The notes under the pieces were generated by a model that searched no databases, was not told the DNA's origin, and worked only from the letters and a program-made list of their open reading frames with translations. From assembly GCA_944380355.1 (NCBI GenBank), contig CALWHJ010000016.1, positions 1 to 35,302 on the forward strand: a stretch of DNA of 35,302 nt, read 5' to 3'. Source of the stretch: an uncultured Christensenellaceae bacterium (GTDB lineage Bacteria > Bacillota > Clostridia > Christensenellales > UBA3700). Position numbers and translations under genes: made by a program. Below are positions 15,377 to 23,416 of this stretch, in pieces; position 1 is the first letter of the stretch, and every line of letters begins with the position of its first letter.

Positions 15377-16267
15377 ATGGATTGCCTTATTGAGAAAAAA
15401 GATTTGATATTTTCCTCAGAGGGTACCGACTGTGCAGGTTGGTACTATACCGCCGAGGAAGAGAAACGCCCCGTCATAGTTATGGCGCACGGGCTCGGGT
15501 CTACGCGTGATATGCGCATAGACGTATATGCGGAGGCTTTTGCAAAGGCAGGGTTTGCGTGCTTTCTGTTCGATTACCGCAACAACGGCGACAGCAAGGG
15601 CGGCAGACGTTTCAGAATAAACGTCAAAGAGCAGATTCAGGATTGGCGCAACGCTATCGAATTCGTCAAGACGCTTGACGGGGTAGACCCCGACCGTATT
15701 TTGCTTTTCGGCACTTCCTTCAGCGGCGGACACGTGATGACTCTTTGCGCAAAAGGCGCAAGGGTACTCGGCGCCGTAGCTCAATGTCCTTATACGGATA
15801 CTTATGCGTCGGTTTTTGCCGTTCCGTTTGTTACAAGAACGAAATTGTTCTTCGCATTGTGCGCCGACTGCATAACAAGAATTTTCGGACACAAAATAAT
15901 GGTTCCGCTTGCCGGAAAATCCGGTTCGCTTGCGCTTATGGTATCTGACGATTATCAAAAATACCTGGATTTGATGGCGAAAAACAGCAAGACCTTCAAA
16001 AATATCACTCCCGTTGCGACGGTGTGGGGGTTTTTCAAATACCGTCCAGGAAAATATGCTAAAAAAATCCGCGTGCCGATATATTACGCCGTTTGCGAAA
16101 AAGACGAAGTCGCACCCGCAAAAAAGACTTTGAAATATATAGAGAAAGCCCCTTGCGCTACCGTCAAGAAATACGATTGCGGACATTTCGATATATATTT
16201 TGACGGGTATTACGTGGAGGCCGTAGGGGATTACATAAGATTTTTCAAAAACCTGATTCAAAGTTGA
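15377..16267 (+). CDS. Alpha/beta hydrolase
   Basis: A 296-residue serine hydrolase of the alpha/beta fold. Visible: the oxyanion region MAHGLGSTRDMR near residue 36, the nucleophile elbow GTSFSGG with Ser near residue 116, an acid candidate in EKDEVAP near 240, and the catalytic His in CGHFDIY near 265. The cap region of about 50 residues between the Ser and the acid is hydrophobic, which fits lipid-like or small ester substrates. The ATG at 15377 is preferred, because CGGAGA lies 7 bases upstream; upstream in-frame ATGs at 15335, 15356 and 15371 are poorly spaced. No signal peptide, so it is cytoplasmic. Substrate unknown. Confidence 0.85.
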   Translation: MDCLIEKKDLIFSSEGTDCAGWYYTAEEEKRPVIVMAHGLGSTRDMRIDVYAEAFAKAGFACFLFDYRNNGDSKGGRRFRINVKEQIQDWRNAIEFVKTLDGVDPDRILLFGTSFSGGHVMTLCAKGARVLGAVAQCPYTDTYASVFAVPFVTRTKLFFALCADCITRIFGHKIMVPLAGKSGSLALMVSDDYQKYLDLMAKNSKTFKNITPVATVWGFFKYRPGKYAKKIRVPIYYAVCEKDEVAPAKKTLKYIEKAPCATVKKYDCGHFDIYFDGYYVEAVGDYIRFFKNLIQS

Positions 16268-16286
16268 TTGCAAAAGCATTTCGGTC

Positions 16287-16325
16287 TGCCGTGTGAAAGA
16301 AATTTTACACGGCATAATGTTTGTG
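16287..16325 (+). terminator. Probable weak terminator of the hydrolase gene
   Basis: TGCCGTGT / ACACGGCA, perfect 8-bp stem with a 12-base loop, followed only by TAATGTTTGTG. The poor U-tract keeps confidence low. Confidence 0.4.
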
Positions 16326-16411
16326 CTCGGTTCGGTATAGTATTCGTATAATAGCGACGTTTTGTTTTGTAAAAACTGCATAATATACGCAAAAATTATG
16401 AATATATACTA

Positions 16412-16440
16412 TTGATAAAAGGAGCGGCATAGTTTATAAT
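16412..16440 (+). promoter_or_regulatory. Sigma-A promoter of the nfeD-floA operon
   Basis: TTGATA (16412-16417), 17-base spacer, perfect TATAAT (16435-16440). Its -10 box overlaps an ATG at 16439 that would otherwise be taken as the nfeD start; the next in-frame ATG (16463) is therefore the real one. Confidence 0.75.
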
Positions 16441-16462
16441 GATAAAAAAGGAGGCTAAAGAT

Positions 16463-17032
16463 ATGTTTTTAGCAAGTGACGGATTGACGTTTTGGCAAGA
16501 GCTTCAGATAGCTTTCGGCGAAATTGGCGTTATTCCCGCGATACTGCTTTTGCTGGGTACGGTCTTTATAATAATAGAGATTTTCCAGCCGGGCTTCGGC
16601 TTTTTCGGCATAAGCGGTATAATACTCGTCATAGTAGGTATGGCGATAAGACTTTACAGAAGCGACAGAGGTAATCCCGTGCTGCAATTTTTCGTTATGC
16701 TTTTGTGCGTAATATTTGCCGTGGGTATTGCGTTTATCGTGATGATACACTCTATGCGCAAGGGAAGACTGTCAAAGACGGCGTTTGTACAGAGTTCGAC
16801 TGCCGTTCCCGAGGGAATTACTAAGGGTACGGAAGACTTTACATCTCTCGTAGGCAAGGCAGGTATAGCGGCTACGGTTTTGCGCCCTGGCGGTAACGCT
16901 TTGATTGCGGGAAAATTGTACAGCGTAGTTGCTCAGGCAGGACTTATTGAAAAGGATAAGGAGATAGAAGTCGTATCTGTGGAAGGCGCGAAAATCGTCG
17001 TAAAAGAACTGGAAAATAAAAAGAGTGTATAA
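16463..17032 (+). CDS. NfeD-like membrane protein
   Basis: 189 residues. Two or three hydrophobic helices occupy the N-terminal half: VIPAILLLLGTVFIIIEIF, then FGISGIILVIVGMAI and the long FFVMLLCVIFAVGIAFIV. A soluble C-terminal OB-fold domain of the NfeD type follows from about residue 130 (LVGKAGIAATVLRPGG, then GKLYSVVAQAG and IEVVSVEG). This is the short form without the ClpP-like protease domain. Such proteins accompany flotillins in the membrane, and here the flotillin gene follows after 30 bases. The start is fixed by AAGGAGG 8 bases upstream and by the promoter overlapping the earlier ATG. Confidence 0.9.
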   Translation: MFLASDGLTFWQELQIAFGEIGVIPAILLLLGTVFIIIEIFQPGFGFFGISGIILVIVGMAIRLYRSDRGNPVLQFFVMLLCVIFAVGIAFIVMIHSMRKGRLSKTAFVQSSTAVPEGITKGTEDFTSLVGKAGIAATVLRPGGNALIAGKLYSVVAQAGLIEKDKEIEVVSVEGAKIVVKELENKKSV

Positions 17033-17062
17033 CGCTCATAATAACAAAACAAGGAGAGAAAA

Positions 17063-18100
17063 ATGGTTTTATTAACAATGGGGGCATTGACGACGGGTGC
17101 TATGATAGCCATCATCGTCGCAGCAATCGTTCTTGTTATCGCTATAGCCGTGCTTCTCGCGGTACTGCCTGTGAAGCTTTGGTTCAGAGCACTCGTATCG
17201 GGTGTAAAGATATCGATGGCAAGACTTATCGGTATGAAGTGGAGAGGAATTAAAGTTACGCCTCTCGTAGACGCATATATATCGGCAAAGAAAGCCGGAC
17301 TAGACATCAGCATTGACGAACTCGAAAGTCACGTACTTGCCCGAGGCGACGTAATAAAAGTAGTCAATGCTCTTATCTCGGCGCACTCTGCTAATATGGA
17401 ACTGACGCCCGAAACGGCAAGGGCAATCGACCTTGCGGGACGTGACGTACTCAACGCAGTAAGAGTATCTGTCAATCCTAAGGTAATCGAAACGCCTGCT
17501 ATCTCGGCTATAGCAAAGGACGGTATCGAGTTGCGCGTAAAAGCCAGAGTAACCGTAAGAGCGAATATCACGAGACTGATAGGCGGTGCGGGCGAAGATA
17601 CGATAATTGCGCGTATCGGCGAAGGTATCGTTACGACGGTAGGCTCGTCGCTGTCGCACAAGGACGTACTTGAAAATCCCGACACGATATCCAAAACGGT
17701 GCTCAACAAGGGGCTTGACAGCGGTACGGCATTCGAGATATTGTCCATAGACATAGCTGATATTGACGTAGGCAGAAACATAGGTGCTCAGCTTCAGATG
17801 GACCAGGCTGAGGCAGATAAGAGAATAGCCGAAGCCAGGGCAGAAGAAAGACGTGCTATGGCAGTTGCGCTCGAACAGGAAATGAAGGCTAAGACGCAGG
17901 AGATGAAAGCTCTCGTTATCGAGGCTGAATCCGAAGTGCCTAAGGCAATGGCGAGCGCGCTTAAGAGCGGTAAGCTCGGCGTAATGGATTATTACAATAT
18001 GCAGAACATAATGGCGGATACCAATATGCGTAACGCGATAAGCGGCAACGATACTGAGGCTACCGTCGATAAAGACGCAAAGAAAAAGGATAAGAAATAA
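17063..18100 (+). CDS. floA: Flotillin-like protein FloA
   Basis: Membrane scaffold protein of functional membrane microdomains, 345 residues, the normal length for bacterial FloA. An N-terminal hydrophobic segment (about residues 10-37) is followed by the family-typical [13 protein letters not shown] and the SPFH-like region ([20 protein letters not shown], then [18 protein letters not shown]). After it comes an Ala/Glu-rich helical region rich in EA repeats (about 255-310), which mediates oligomerisation, and a Lys-rich tail. The ATG follows AAGGAGAG with good spacing. It lies between NfeD and a small membrane protein whose start overlaps its stop by one base (TAATG), so all three are made together. 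Confidence 0.95.
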   Translation: MVLLTMGALTTGAMIAIIVAAIVLVIAIAVLLAVLPVKLWFRALVSGVKISMARLIGMKWRGIKVTPLVDAYISAKKAGLDISIDELESHVLARGDVIKVVNALISAHSANMELTPETARAIDLAGRDVLNAVRVSVNPKVIETPAISAIAKDGIELRVKARVTVRANITRLIGGAGEDTIIARIGEGIVTTVGSSLSHKDVLENPDTISKTVLNKGLDSGTAFEILSIDIADIDVGRNIGAQLQMDQAEADKRIAEARAEERRAMAVALEQEMKAKTQEMKALVIEAESEVPKAMASALKSGKLGVMDYYNMQNIMADTNMRNAISGNDTEATVDKDAKKKDKK

Positions 18101-18645
18101 TGCTTGTCATAGTATTCGTAATATTCATAATACTTGCGGTAGTCGGGTCGATAATAAAGGCGTTTAGTTCAGGTTCTAAAAGCACAAACGCCGCCCAAGC
18201 CGACAAAGAGGTCAAGGAAGATAATATTTCGTGGGACAGTGTTTTCGCGAAGATTTCTCCCGAATCCGACGATGCTCTTAAAGCTACTAAAGAAAGCGTT
18301 TCGCAATACAGAAAAACTCCCTCTCAACGTCCTGCTCAAATGCAGGCGCAGAGAGGAATAGAGCGCAAAGAGACTTATTCTCAGGGACATCACCAAATCC
18401 ATTGCGACGTAAACGCCCACAACGACAAAGACAAATACAGAGTCGAAAAAGTGCCTGTGATGAACAGCATAGGCGGTAAGTCTGACGAGGGTTGTCGCGA
18501 GCATTACGACGTGCGCTTTGTCAAAGTGGACGAAAAGCCCGAGAAAAAGCGTGAGCTTACGGAGTTGCAAAAGGTAATCGTGTACGGAGAAGTACTCAAT
18601 AATCCCGCATTCAAAAGAAAGGGAAGCTATTATAAATACAGATAG
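18100..18645 (+). CDS. Small single-pass membrane protein, third gene of the flotillin operon
   Basis: 181 residues; its ATG shares one base with the floA stop, indicating translational coupling. One hydrophobic helix at residues 1-22 is followed by a long hydrophilic and probably disordered middle (residues about 25-140, rich in Lys, Ser, Gln, His and Glu). A conserved-looking C-terminal patch contains ELQKVIVYGEVLNNPAFKR. C-terminal motifs of this kind (LQ-x-x-I-x-x-x-E-x-L-x-x-P) end many uncharacterised small membrane proteins of anaerobes. The context suggests a partner of the NfeD/FloA complex, but the family is not one I can name. A strong terminator closes the operon. Confidence 0.8.
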   Translation: MLVIVFVIFIILAVVGSIIKAFSSGSKSTNAAQADKEVKEDNISWDSVFAKISPESDDALKATKESVSQYRKTPSQRPAQMQAQRGIERKETYSQGHHQIHCDVNAHNDKDKYRVEKVPVMNSIGGKSDEGCREHYDVRFVKVDEKPEKKRELTELQKVIVYGEVLNNPAFKRKGSYYKYR

Positions 18646-18692
18646 CGACTTTCGCAAAGACGCAAAAGCGTCTCAAATCAAAACGTTAATTC

Positions 18693-18727
18693 AAAAAACA
18701 GACGGTTTTTGCCGTCTGTTCCTTTTT
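18693..18727. terminator. Bidirectional intrinsic terminator between the flotillin operon and citrate synthase
   Basis: AACAGACGG / CCGTCTGTT, perfect 9-bp stem with loop TTTTTG. It has CCTTTTT on the plus-strand side and six As before it, giving a T-run on the minus strand. It serves both converging transcripts. Confidence 0.88.
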
Positions 18728-18760
18728 ACGTTAGATTATTATTTTGTTTTAGAAATATTT

Positions 18761-20137
18761 TCAGTTGTTTCTGTCCTTCATAGGCACGTAATCGAGTGCG
18801 GGCTGAGTACAGTTGTAAGCGGGACGCATAATTTTAGAAGAGTTGAGCAGTTCTTCCATTCTGTGTGCCGACCAACCCGAAATTCTCGATATAGCGAATA
18901 TAGGAGTAAACAGCTCCTGAGGAAGTCCCAGCATATCGTATATAAATCCGCTGTAGAAGTCGATATTCGCGCTGACGTTTTTGTAGATATTCTTTTGCGT
19001 GGATATGAGTTTGATGGCAATCTTCTCGACTTTGGAGTAGAGGTCGAAATCTCTCTTGAGTCCCTTCTCTATACTCAAAGATTCGGTAGACTGCTTGAGG
19101 AGTACGGCTCTGGGATCGGATATGGAATATACCGCGTGACCGATACCGTATATAAGACCCGACTTGTCGAAACATTCTTTGTTGAGAATTTTGTTGAGGT
19201 ATTTTTCTATCTCCTCTTCGTCGTTCCAGTCAGCCACGTTTTTCTTTATATCCGCAAACATCTGTGATACTTTGATATTCGCGCCGCCGTGCTTAGGTCC
19301 CTTGAGCGAGCCGAGTGCCGCAGCAATAGCAGAATATGTATCGGTACCGGAAGACGTTACTGCGCGGGCGGTGAAAGTGGAGTTGTTACCGCCGCCGTGT
19401 TCTGCGTGAAGTACGAGCGCAAGGTCAAGTACTCTCGCTTCCAGCTCGGTGTACTTGCTGTCTATTCTGAGCATATGCAGTATGTTTTCTGCCGTAGACA
19501 AATCGTCCTTGGGTTCGTGAATAAAGAAAGAGTGGTTGCCCTTTATATAATAATCGTATGCCTGATACGCATATACCGAAAGAAGGGGGAAGAGCGCGAT
19601 AAGCTGGAGACACTGATTGAGTACGTTGGGCAAAGAAATATCGTTTGCTTTGTCATCGTACGAGTAGAGTGTCAAAACGCTTCTTGCGAGCGAATTCATA
19701 ATATCGCTGGAAGGCGCTTTCATAATAATGTCTCTTACAAAGGTATTGGGCAAAGACTTTCTGTATTTAGCGAGTATCACATTGAATTTGTCGAGTTCTT
19801 TCTGAGAGGGAAGCTCGCCGAAAAGAAGAAGATAGGTTATCTCCTCAAAACCGAAACGCTTATTTGCGAGAAAATCGTTGCAGAGGTCATTGATGTTGTA
19901 ACCTCTGTAAAAGAGTTTGCCTTCGCAGGGTACTACTTCGCCGCCGACCATCTCTTTGCCTACGACGTCGCTTATGTTGGTAAGGCCGGTAAGTACTCCC
20001 TTACCTTTTTGGTCTCTGAGTCCCTTGTTGACCTTATGCTGAATAAAGAGTTCGGGGTCGATAAGACCGTTGGCCTTGAATTTTTCGCACATAGCGTTGA
20101 TGTCTTTGTATATTTCCATATCGCTCTTGGATATCAT
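18761..20137 (-). CDS. gltA: Citrate synthase
   Basis: Condenses acetyl-CoA and oxaloacetate to citrate (a 2-methylcitrate activity cannot be excluded). 458 residues. The three catalytic residues are in place: His in HAEHGGGNNSTFTAR (about 245), His in GIGHAVY (about 331) and Asp in ANIDFYSGF (about 392). The C-terminal ISGWSAHRMEE is also typical. It carries an N-terminal extension of about 40 residues compared with the shortest bacterial forms, as in the citrate synthases of other Clostridia. The ATG follows AGAGGAAG with 5 bases spacing. It stands alone, with its own promoter, with no other TCA-cycle gene in the window, so it probably feeds glutamate synthesis. Confidence 0.94.
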   Translation of the reverse strand: MISKSDMEIYKDINAMCEKFKANGLIDPELFIQHKVNKGLRDQKGKGVLTGLTNISDVVGKEMVGGEVVPCEGKLFYRGYNINDLCNDFLANKRFGFEEITYLLLFGELPSQKELDKFNVILAKYRKSLPNTFVRDIIMKAPSSDIMNSLARSVLTLYSYDDKANDISLPNVLNQCLQLIALFPLLSVYAYQAYDYYIKGNHSFFIHEPKDDLSTAENILHMLRIDSKYTELEARVLDLALVLHAEHGGGNNSTFTARAVTSSGTDTYSAIAAALGSLKGPKHGGANIKVSQMFADIKKNVADWNDEEEIEKYLNKILNKECFDKSGLIYGIGHAVYSISDPRAVLLKQSTESLSIEKGLKRDFDLYSKVEKIAIKLISTQKNIYKNVSANIDFYSGFIYDMLGLPQELFTPIFAISRISGWSAHRMEELLNSSKIMRPAYNCTQPALDYVPMKDRNN

Positions 20138-20179
20138 TTTGCTTCCTCTTTTTGGTAAAAATTATACTATATTAATGAT

Positions 20180-20207
20180 TTTATACCTTGTAGGGCTTGT
20201 TTGTCAA
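20180..20207 (-). promoter_or_regulatory. Sigma-A promoter of citrate synthase
   Basis: On the minus strand a perfect TTGACA (20207-20202), a 16-base spacer and TATAAA (20185-20180). With 18 bases the alternative TAAAAT is also possible. About 35 bases of leader follow. Confidence 0.7.
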
Positions 20208-20319
20208 TTAATCGGCAAAATACTTTTGCGCGCAGGCGCGTAAAAAGTGCAAAAACAGTCAAATTTAGAGATATATTATAAAAAATTACGCGATATGCAT
20301 AACTTAAGACCGGTTCTGT

Positions 20320-20348
20320 AATTATTTTTTACAAATCAAAAAATAATT
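20320..20348. repeat. AT-rich inverted repeat in the gltA/M28-peptidase gap
   Basis: AATTATTTTTT / AAAAAATAATT, perfect 11-bp arms with a 7-base loop (ACAAATC). It is not placed to terminate either divergent gene. The remaining sequence of the roughly 380-base gap is AT-rich, and apart from the two promoters I see no gene. Confidence 0.5.
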
Positions 20349-20499
20349 GAAGATTATACAGTCGCGCTATAGGTGTTATTTTTAATATCTTAAAGTTATG
20401 CAGTCGTATTATCTGAATATTTTTTTAAGGCTTTTGAATAAACGAAGTATTTAAAATATCCCTGAAATTTAAAAATCGCTTTTTTTTAAGATATGATTA

Positions 20500-20508
20500 T
20501 GCTATAAT
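20500..20508 (+). promoter_or_regulatory. Extended -10 promoter of the M28 peptidase gene
   Basis: TGCTATAAT: a perfect -10 box preceded by the TG of an extended -10 element. No convincing -35 box lies 17 bases upstream. It is 29 bases before the start codon. Confidence 0.55.
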
Positions 20509-20537
20509 GTTATCAATTACAAAACAGGAGAACCTAT

Positions 20538-21764
20538 ATGGATTTACAAAAACTCAGAGACGAAAGCGGTAAACACGCAGACTATATGATGCAAGAAATC
20601 ACTTCCGTCATCAAAACCTGTGGCAAAAGATTCCCCGGAAGCGAAGGCGAAAAGCTGGCTGTAGAGCAGATGGCTGAAACTTTGAAGCCTATGTGCGACA
20701 GCGTGGAAATCGAACCTTTCAGCGTGCATCCAAACGCATTTTTCTATTGGATACATATAATGGTTACGATTATCCTTGCGGCGTTTGTCAGCTATTTCTT
20801 CATACCGCTACTCACTGTAATTCTTATCGGCGTGGGTATGTTGTTGATGCTTTTGCAATTCGTGCTTTACCTTGAAATAGTAGATTTTCTTTTCCCCAAA
20901 AAGACGTCGCATAACCTTACGGCTATCAAACATCCTAAGGGCGAAGTCAAGAGAAGAATTTTCTTTAACGGACATCCCGACGCCGCTCACGAATGGACGA
21001 TGAGTTATCTCATCAACGGCAAAGCGTTTGTCGCGCACTTCCTTATATCTATGGTAGGTCTTATGTATCTCACTGCTATCTCGATAGTATCCATAGTGCT
21101 GGCAAAAGGCGTAACCGCTGACATTGCAGAGGGACTTCCTCTCTATCTCGGATTGGGTTGTTTTGTATTTATACCTTTCTGGCTGGCTATGTACCGTATG
21201 TGGAATACGAGCGTTGTAGTCGACGGCGCAAACGACAATCTTACGGGTTGCTATATGGGTATCGCGCTTCTCAAGGCTCTCAACGACGAAGGTATAGAAT
21301 TTGAGAATACCGAAATCGGCGTACTCATATCGGGTAGCGAAGAAGCAGGTCTCAGAGGTGCTAGAGCGTGGGGTAAAGCTCACGCCGCAAAAGGCGACTT
21401 CAAGGACGTCGAAACCATTATTTTCTCCTATGATACGATAAGAGACGGCGAGTTCCTCTATGTCAACAAAAAAGACCTCAACAATACCGTAAAAGCAGAT
21501 GAGCACGCGAGCGAACTTTTCTACAATGCGGCAAAGAAACTCGGTATAAAGTGTTCTTACGGCTCGGTACCTCTCGGCGCAACGGACTCTGCGGCATTCA
21601 ATCAGAACGGCTATGCGGCTACGGGTATTACCGCGCTCGACCATAATCTTCCCAGTTATTACCACACGAGAAGAGATTCTTACGATAATATGGACCACGG
21701 CTGCTTGTCAGACTGCTTCAAGGTTACCGTTCAGGCACTCGAGGACTTTGACAACGGTATTTAA
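20538..21764 (+). CDS. Membrane-embedded M28-family metallopeptidase
   Basis: 408 residues. The metal-binding set of an M28 aminopeptidase is readable: NGHPDAAHEW (His near 146), GANDNLTG (bridging Asp near 231), SGSEEAGLRG (Glu-Glu near 268), the Asp in FSYDTI near 300, and the His in YYHTRRDS near the C-terminus. What is odd is that two hydrophobic hairpins are built into the domain. One (about residues 68-115) lies before the first metal His. The second (about 160-215) lies between the first His and the bridging Asp, where soluble M28 enzymes have only a short loop. No signal peptide, so the site may sit at the cytoplasmic membrane face. The ATG follows ACAGGAGAA. Single gene with strong terminator; substrate unknown. 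Confidence 0.88.
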   Translation: MDLQKLRDESGKHADYMMQEITSVIKTCGKRFPGSEGEKLAVEQMAETLKPMCDSVEIEPFSVHPNAFFYWIHIMVTIILAAFVSYFFIPLLTVILIGVGMLLMLLQFVLYLEIVDFLFPKKTSHNLTAIKHPKGEVKRRIFFNGHPDAAHEWTMSYLINGKAFVAHFLISMVGLMYLTAISIVSIVLAKGVTADIAEGLPLYLGLGCFVFIPFWLAMYRMWNTSVVVDGANDNLTGCYMGIALLKALNDEGIEFENTEIGVLISGSEEAGLRGARAWGKAHAAKGDFKDVETIIFSYDTIRDGEFLYVNKKDLNNTVKADEHASELFYNAAKKLGIKCSYGSVPLGATDSAAFNQNGYAATGITALDHNLPSYYHTRRDSYDNMDHGCLSDCFKVTVQALEDFDNGI

Positions 21765-21797
21765 GTAATAAGACAATAAGCCGCAACGGCTAAAATC

Positions 21798-21823
21798 AAA
21801 GGGAGCGTTTGCTCCCTTTTTTA
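21798..21823 (+). terminator. Intrinsic terminator of the M28 peptidase gene
   Basis: AAAGGGAGC-GTTT-GCTCCCTTT, perfect 9-bp stem running into a T-tract (21817-21822). Confidence 0.9.
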
Positions 21824-21895
21824 TTTTCCGCTTTTTATTTTAGCTTTGTATAAAAGAAGCAAAACTCATTTCTCGTAAAAAAATTCGCAATCGCT

Positions 21896-21924
21896 GTATA
21901 AAAACCTTTTGCTTTGGCAATACT
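21896..21924 (+). promoter_or_regulatory. Forespore (sigma-F/sigma-G type) promoter of spoIIR
   Basis: GTATA (21896-21900), exactly 15 bases, then GGCAATACT (21916-21924). This fits the Bacillus sigma-F consensus GYATA-N15-GGNNANAHT at every defined position listed; only the final purine position after it is a C. spoIIR is a sigma-F gene in Bacillus subtilis, so the match is in the expected place, about 24 bases before the start codon. Confidence 0.75.
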
Positions 21925-21947
21925 CTGACCGACAAGCGAGGTGGAAT

Positions 21948-22478
21948 ATGAAAGCGTTAGCGGTAATAATAATTTGTCTTATTATAATAGGAGCGGTGGT
22001 AATAGCACTCAGAAGCGGCTCAAGTCAGCAGGAACAATACCTGAGAATACATATAAGAGCCAACAGCAACGAGGCAAGCGACCAGAGCGTAAAATACAAG
22101 GTCAAAGAAAAGGTCGTAGAGTATATGTCTCCCAAGCTCGACAACGTATCTTCCAAAAGTCAGGCTATGAAAATTCTCAAAGCCAATCTCGACGGAATGA
22201 AAAAAGTAGCAGACTCTACATTGGCGCAAAACGGTTATGCTTATACCGCCAACGTCAAGCTTTGTAGCGAAGAGTTTCCCGTGAGAACGTACGGAGATTT
22301 GACTCTCGAGAGCGGAGTGTACGACGCGCTTATAATAGAGCTTGGAAGCGGCAGCGGCGACAACTGGTGGTGCGTGGTTTTCCCTCCGTTGTGTTTTGTC
22401 GGCGAAGAGAGTGAAGACGAAGATTTCGAATACAAATCTTTTTTTAAGGACGTATACGACAAATTCACTCAAAACTAA
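21948..22478 (+). CDS. spoIIR: Stage II sporulation protein R
   Basis: Signalling protein made in the forespore and secreted to trigger SpoIIGA-dependent processing of pro-sigma-E in the mother cell. 176 residues. An N-terminal signal/membrane helix (about 3-24) is followed by the family landmarks YLRIHIRANSN, SVKYKVKEKVVEYMSP, AQNGYAYTANV, EEFPVRTYGD, SGVYDALIIELGSG and GDNWWCVVFPPLCF, all in order. The ATG at 21948 is preceded by GCGAGGTGG; a longer in-frame start at 21909 lies inside the promoter -10 region and is rejected. Its upstream forespore promoter and own terminator make it a single-gene unit next to the germination genes. Confidence 0.95.
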   Translation: MKALAVIIICLIIIGAVVIALRSGSSQQEQYLRIHIRANSNEASDQSVKYKVKEKVVEYMSPKLDNVSSKSQAMKILKANLDGMKKVADSTLAQNGYAYTANVKLCSEEFPVRTYGDLTLESGVYDALIIELGSGSGDNWWCVVFPPLCFVGEESEDEDFEYKSFFKDVYDKFTQN

Positions 22479-22543
22479 TCCTTAAGATCCTTAAAGATTC
22501 TCATAGTCTTAACGGTATAATAATCCCTCTATCATATATTTTA

Positions 22544-22579
22544 CAAGCCCCCGATATGCAGTCGGGGACTTGTTTTTTT
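22544..22579 (+). terminator. Intrinsic terminator after spoIIR
   Basis: CAAGCCCCCGA / TCGGGGACTTG (10 pairs with one C/A mismatch) around a 7-base loop, followed by seven Ts. Confidence 0.85.
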
Positions 22580-22653
22580 GTGGACAGTTAAAGCAAATTT
22601 ACTTTGCTTGCACCTTTAAAATACCGATAGAACGAAAGGCTCTCAAGGCGGTG

Positions 22654-22682
22654 GTATAAACGCCGATATTCTAGGCAATAAT
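22654..22682 (+). promoter_or_regulatory. Forespore (sigma-G/sigma-F type) promoter of sleB-ypeB
   Basis: GTATA (22654-22658), 15 bases, GGCAATAAT (22674-22682). It is nearly the same as the spoIIR promoter. In Bacillus the sleB-ypeB operon is read by sigma-G, whose promoters overlap those of sigma-F. It lies 28 bases before the start codon. A separate small hairpin (AAGCAAA / TTTGCTT, 22591-22609) lies upstream of it. Confidence 0.75.
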
Positions 22683-22710
22683 CAATTCAATCAACAAAAA
22701 AGGAGTATAT

Positions 22711-23406
22711 ATGGACAAAAAACTCGTTTTAAAGAGAAGTATGGTTGCCGTAGCGGTACTTATCACGGTCATAGTCGGTATTGCGGCTTTTTATTCCGTA
22801 CAACCCGCCGAAGAAACGGCAGTACTCAAGAGGGGCTCCAGCGGCTCGCAGGTAAGAACTCTTCAGACCAAGCTGAATAACTGGGGATACAACTGCGGTA
22901 CGGTGGACGGTATTTTCGGTTCAAAGACAGTTGCGGCAGTCAAGCAGTTCCAAAAAAACAACGGACTGACGGTTGACGGTATCGTGGGCGCAAAGACGGC
23001 AGCCGCGCTCGGTATGACGCTTACGAGCGGTAGCAGCAGCAACAGCAGTTACAATTCTTCGGACGTATATCTGCTGGCAAAATGCATATATGCCGAGTCA
23101 AGGGGAGAGCCTTATCTCGGTCAAGTGGCGGTAGGCGCGGTAGTGCTTAACAGAGTTAAGAGCAGTGCTTTCCCCAATTCGATATCGGGCGTAATATATC
23201 AGCCTTACGCATTTACGGCAGTACTTGACGGTCAGATTAATCTCGAGCCTAACGATACCGCGTATTCGGCGGCACGCGACGCAATGAACGGTTGGGACCC
23301 TACTAACGGCTGTTTGTATTATTACAATCCCGCTACGGCTACCAGTTCGTGGATATGGACGCGTACCGTAAAACTTACGATAGGCAAACACAGATTTGCG
23401 GTATAA
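22711..23406 (+). CDS. sleB: Spore cortex-lytic enzyme SleB
   Basis: Lytic transglycosylase that degrades spore cortex peptidoglycan during germination. 231 residues: an N-terminal membrane/signal helix (about 9-29), a peptidoglycan-binding domain (about 38-95, LKRGSSGSQVRTLQTKLNNW then VDGIFGSKTVAAVKQFQ and VDGIVGAKTAAALG), a Ser/Asn linker, and a Hydrolase_2 (SleB/CwlJ) domain (about 115-231). The last contains AKCIYAESRGEPYLGQVAVG with the presumed catalytic Glu. The ATG follows AAAAGGAG. The ypeB gene starts 10 bases downstream, the usual arrangement, as YpeB is needed for SleB stability and placement. Length is normal for clostridial SleB. Confidence 0.95.
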   Translation: MDKKLVLKRSMVAVAVLITVIVGIAAFYSVQPAEETAVLKRGSSGSQVRTLQTKLNNWGYNCGTVDGIFGSKTVAAVKQFQKNNGLTVDGIVGAKTAAALGMTLTSGSSSNSSYNSSDVYLLAKCIYAESRGEPYLGQVAVGAVVLNRVKSSAFPNSISGVIYQPYAFTAVLDGQINLEPNDTAYSAARDAMNGWDPTNGCLYYYNPATATSSWIWTRTVKLTIGKHRFAV

Positions 23407-23416
23407 AGGAGGCAAT

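Noticed and set aside
15416..16381. A 321-codon minus-strand frame over the alpha/beta hydrolase
   Set aside because: It is antisense to an enzyme with all catalytic motifs, and the translation has no recognisable features.
16439..16462. Earlier ATG for nfeD
   Set aside because: This ATG overlaps the -10 box of the promoter, and the AAGGAGG site is correctly spaced only for the ATG at 16463.
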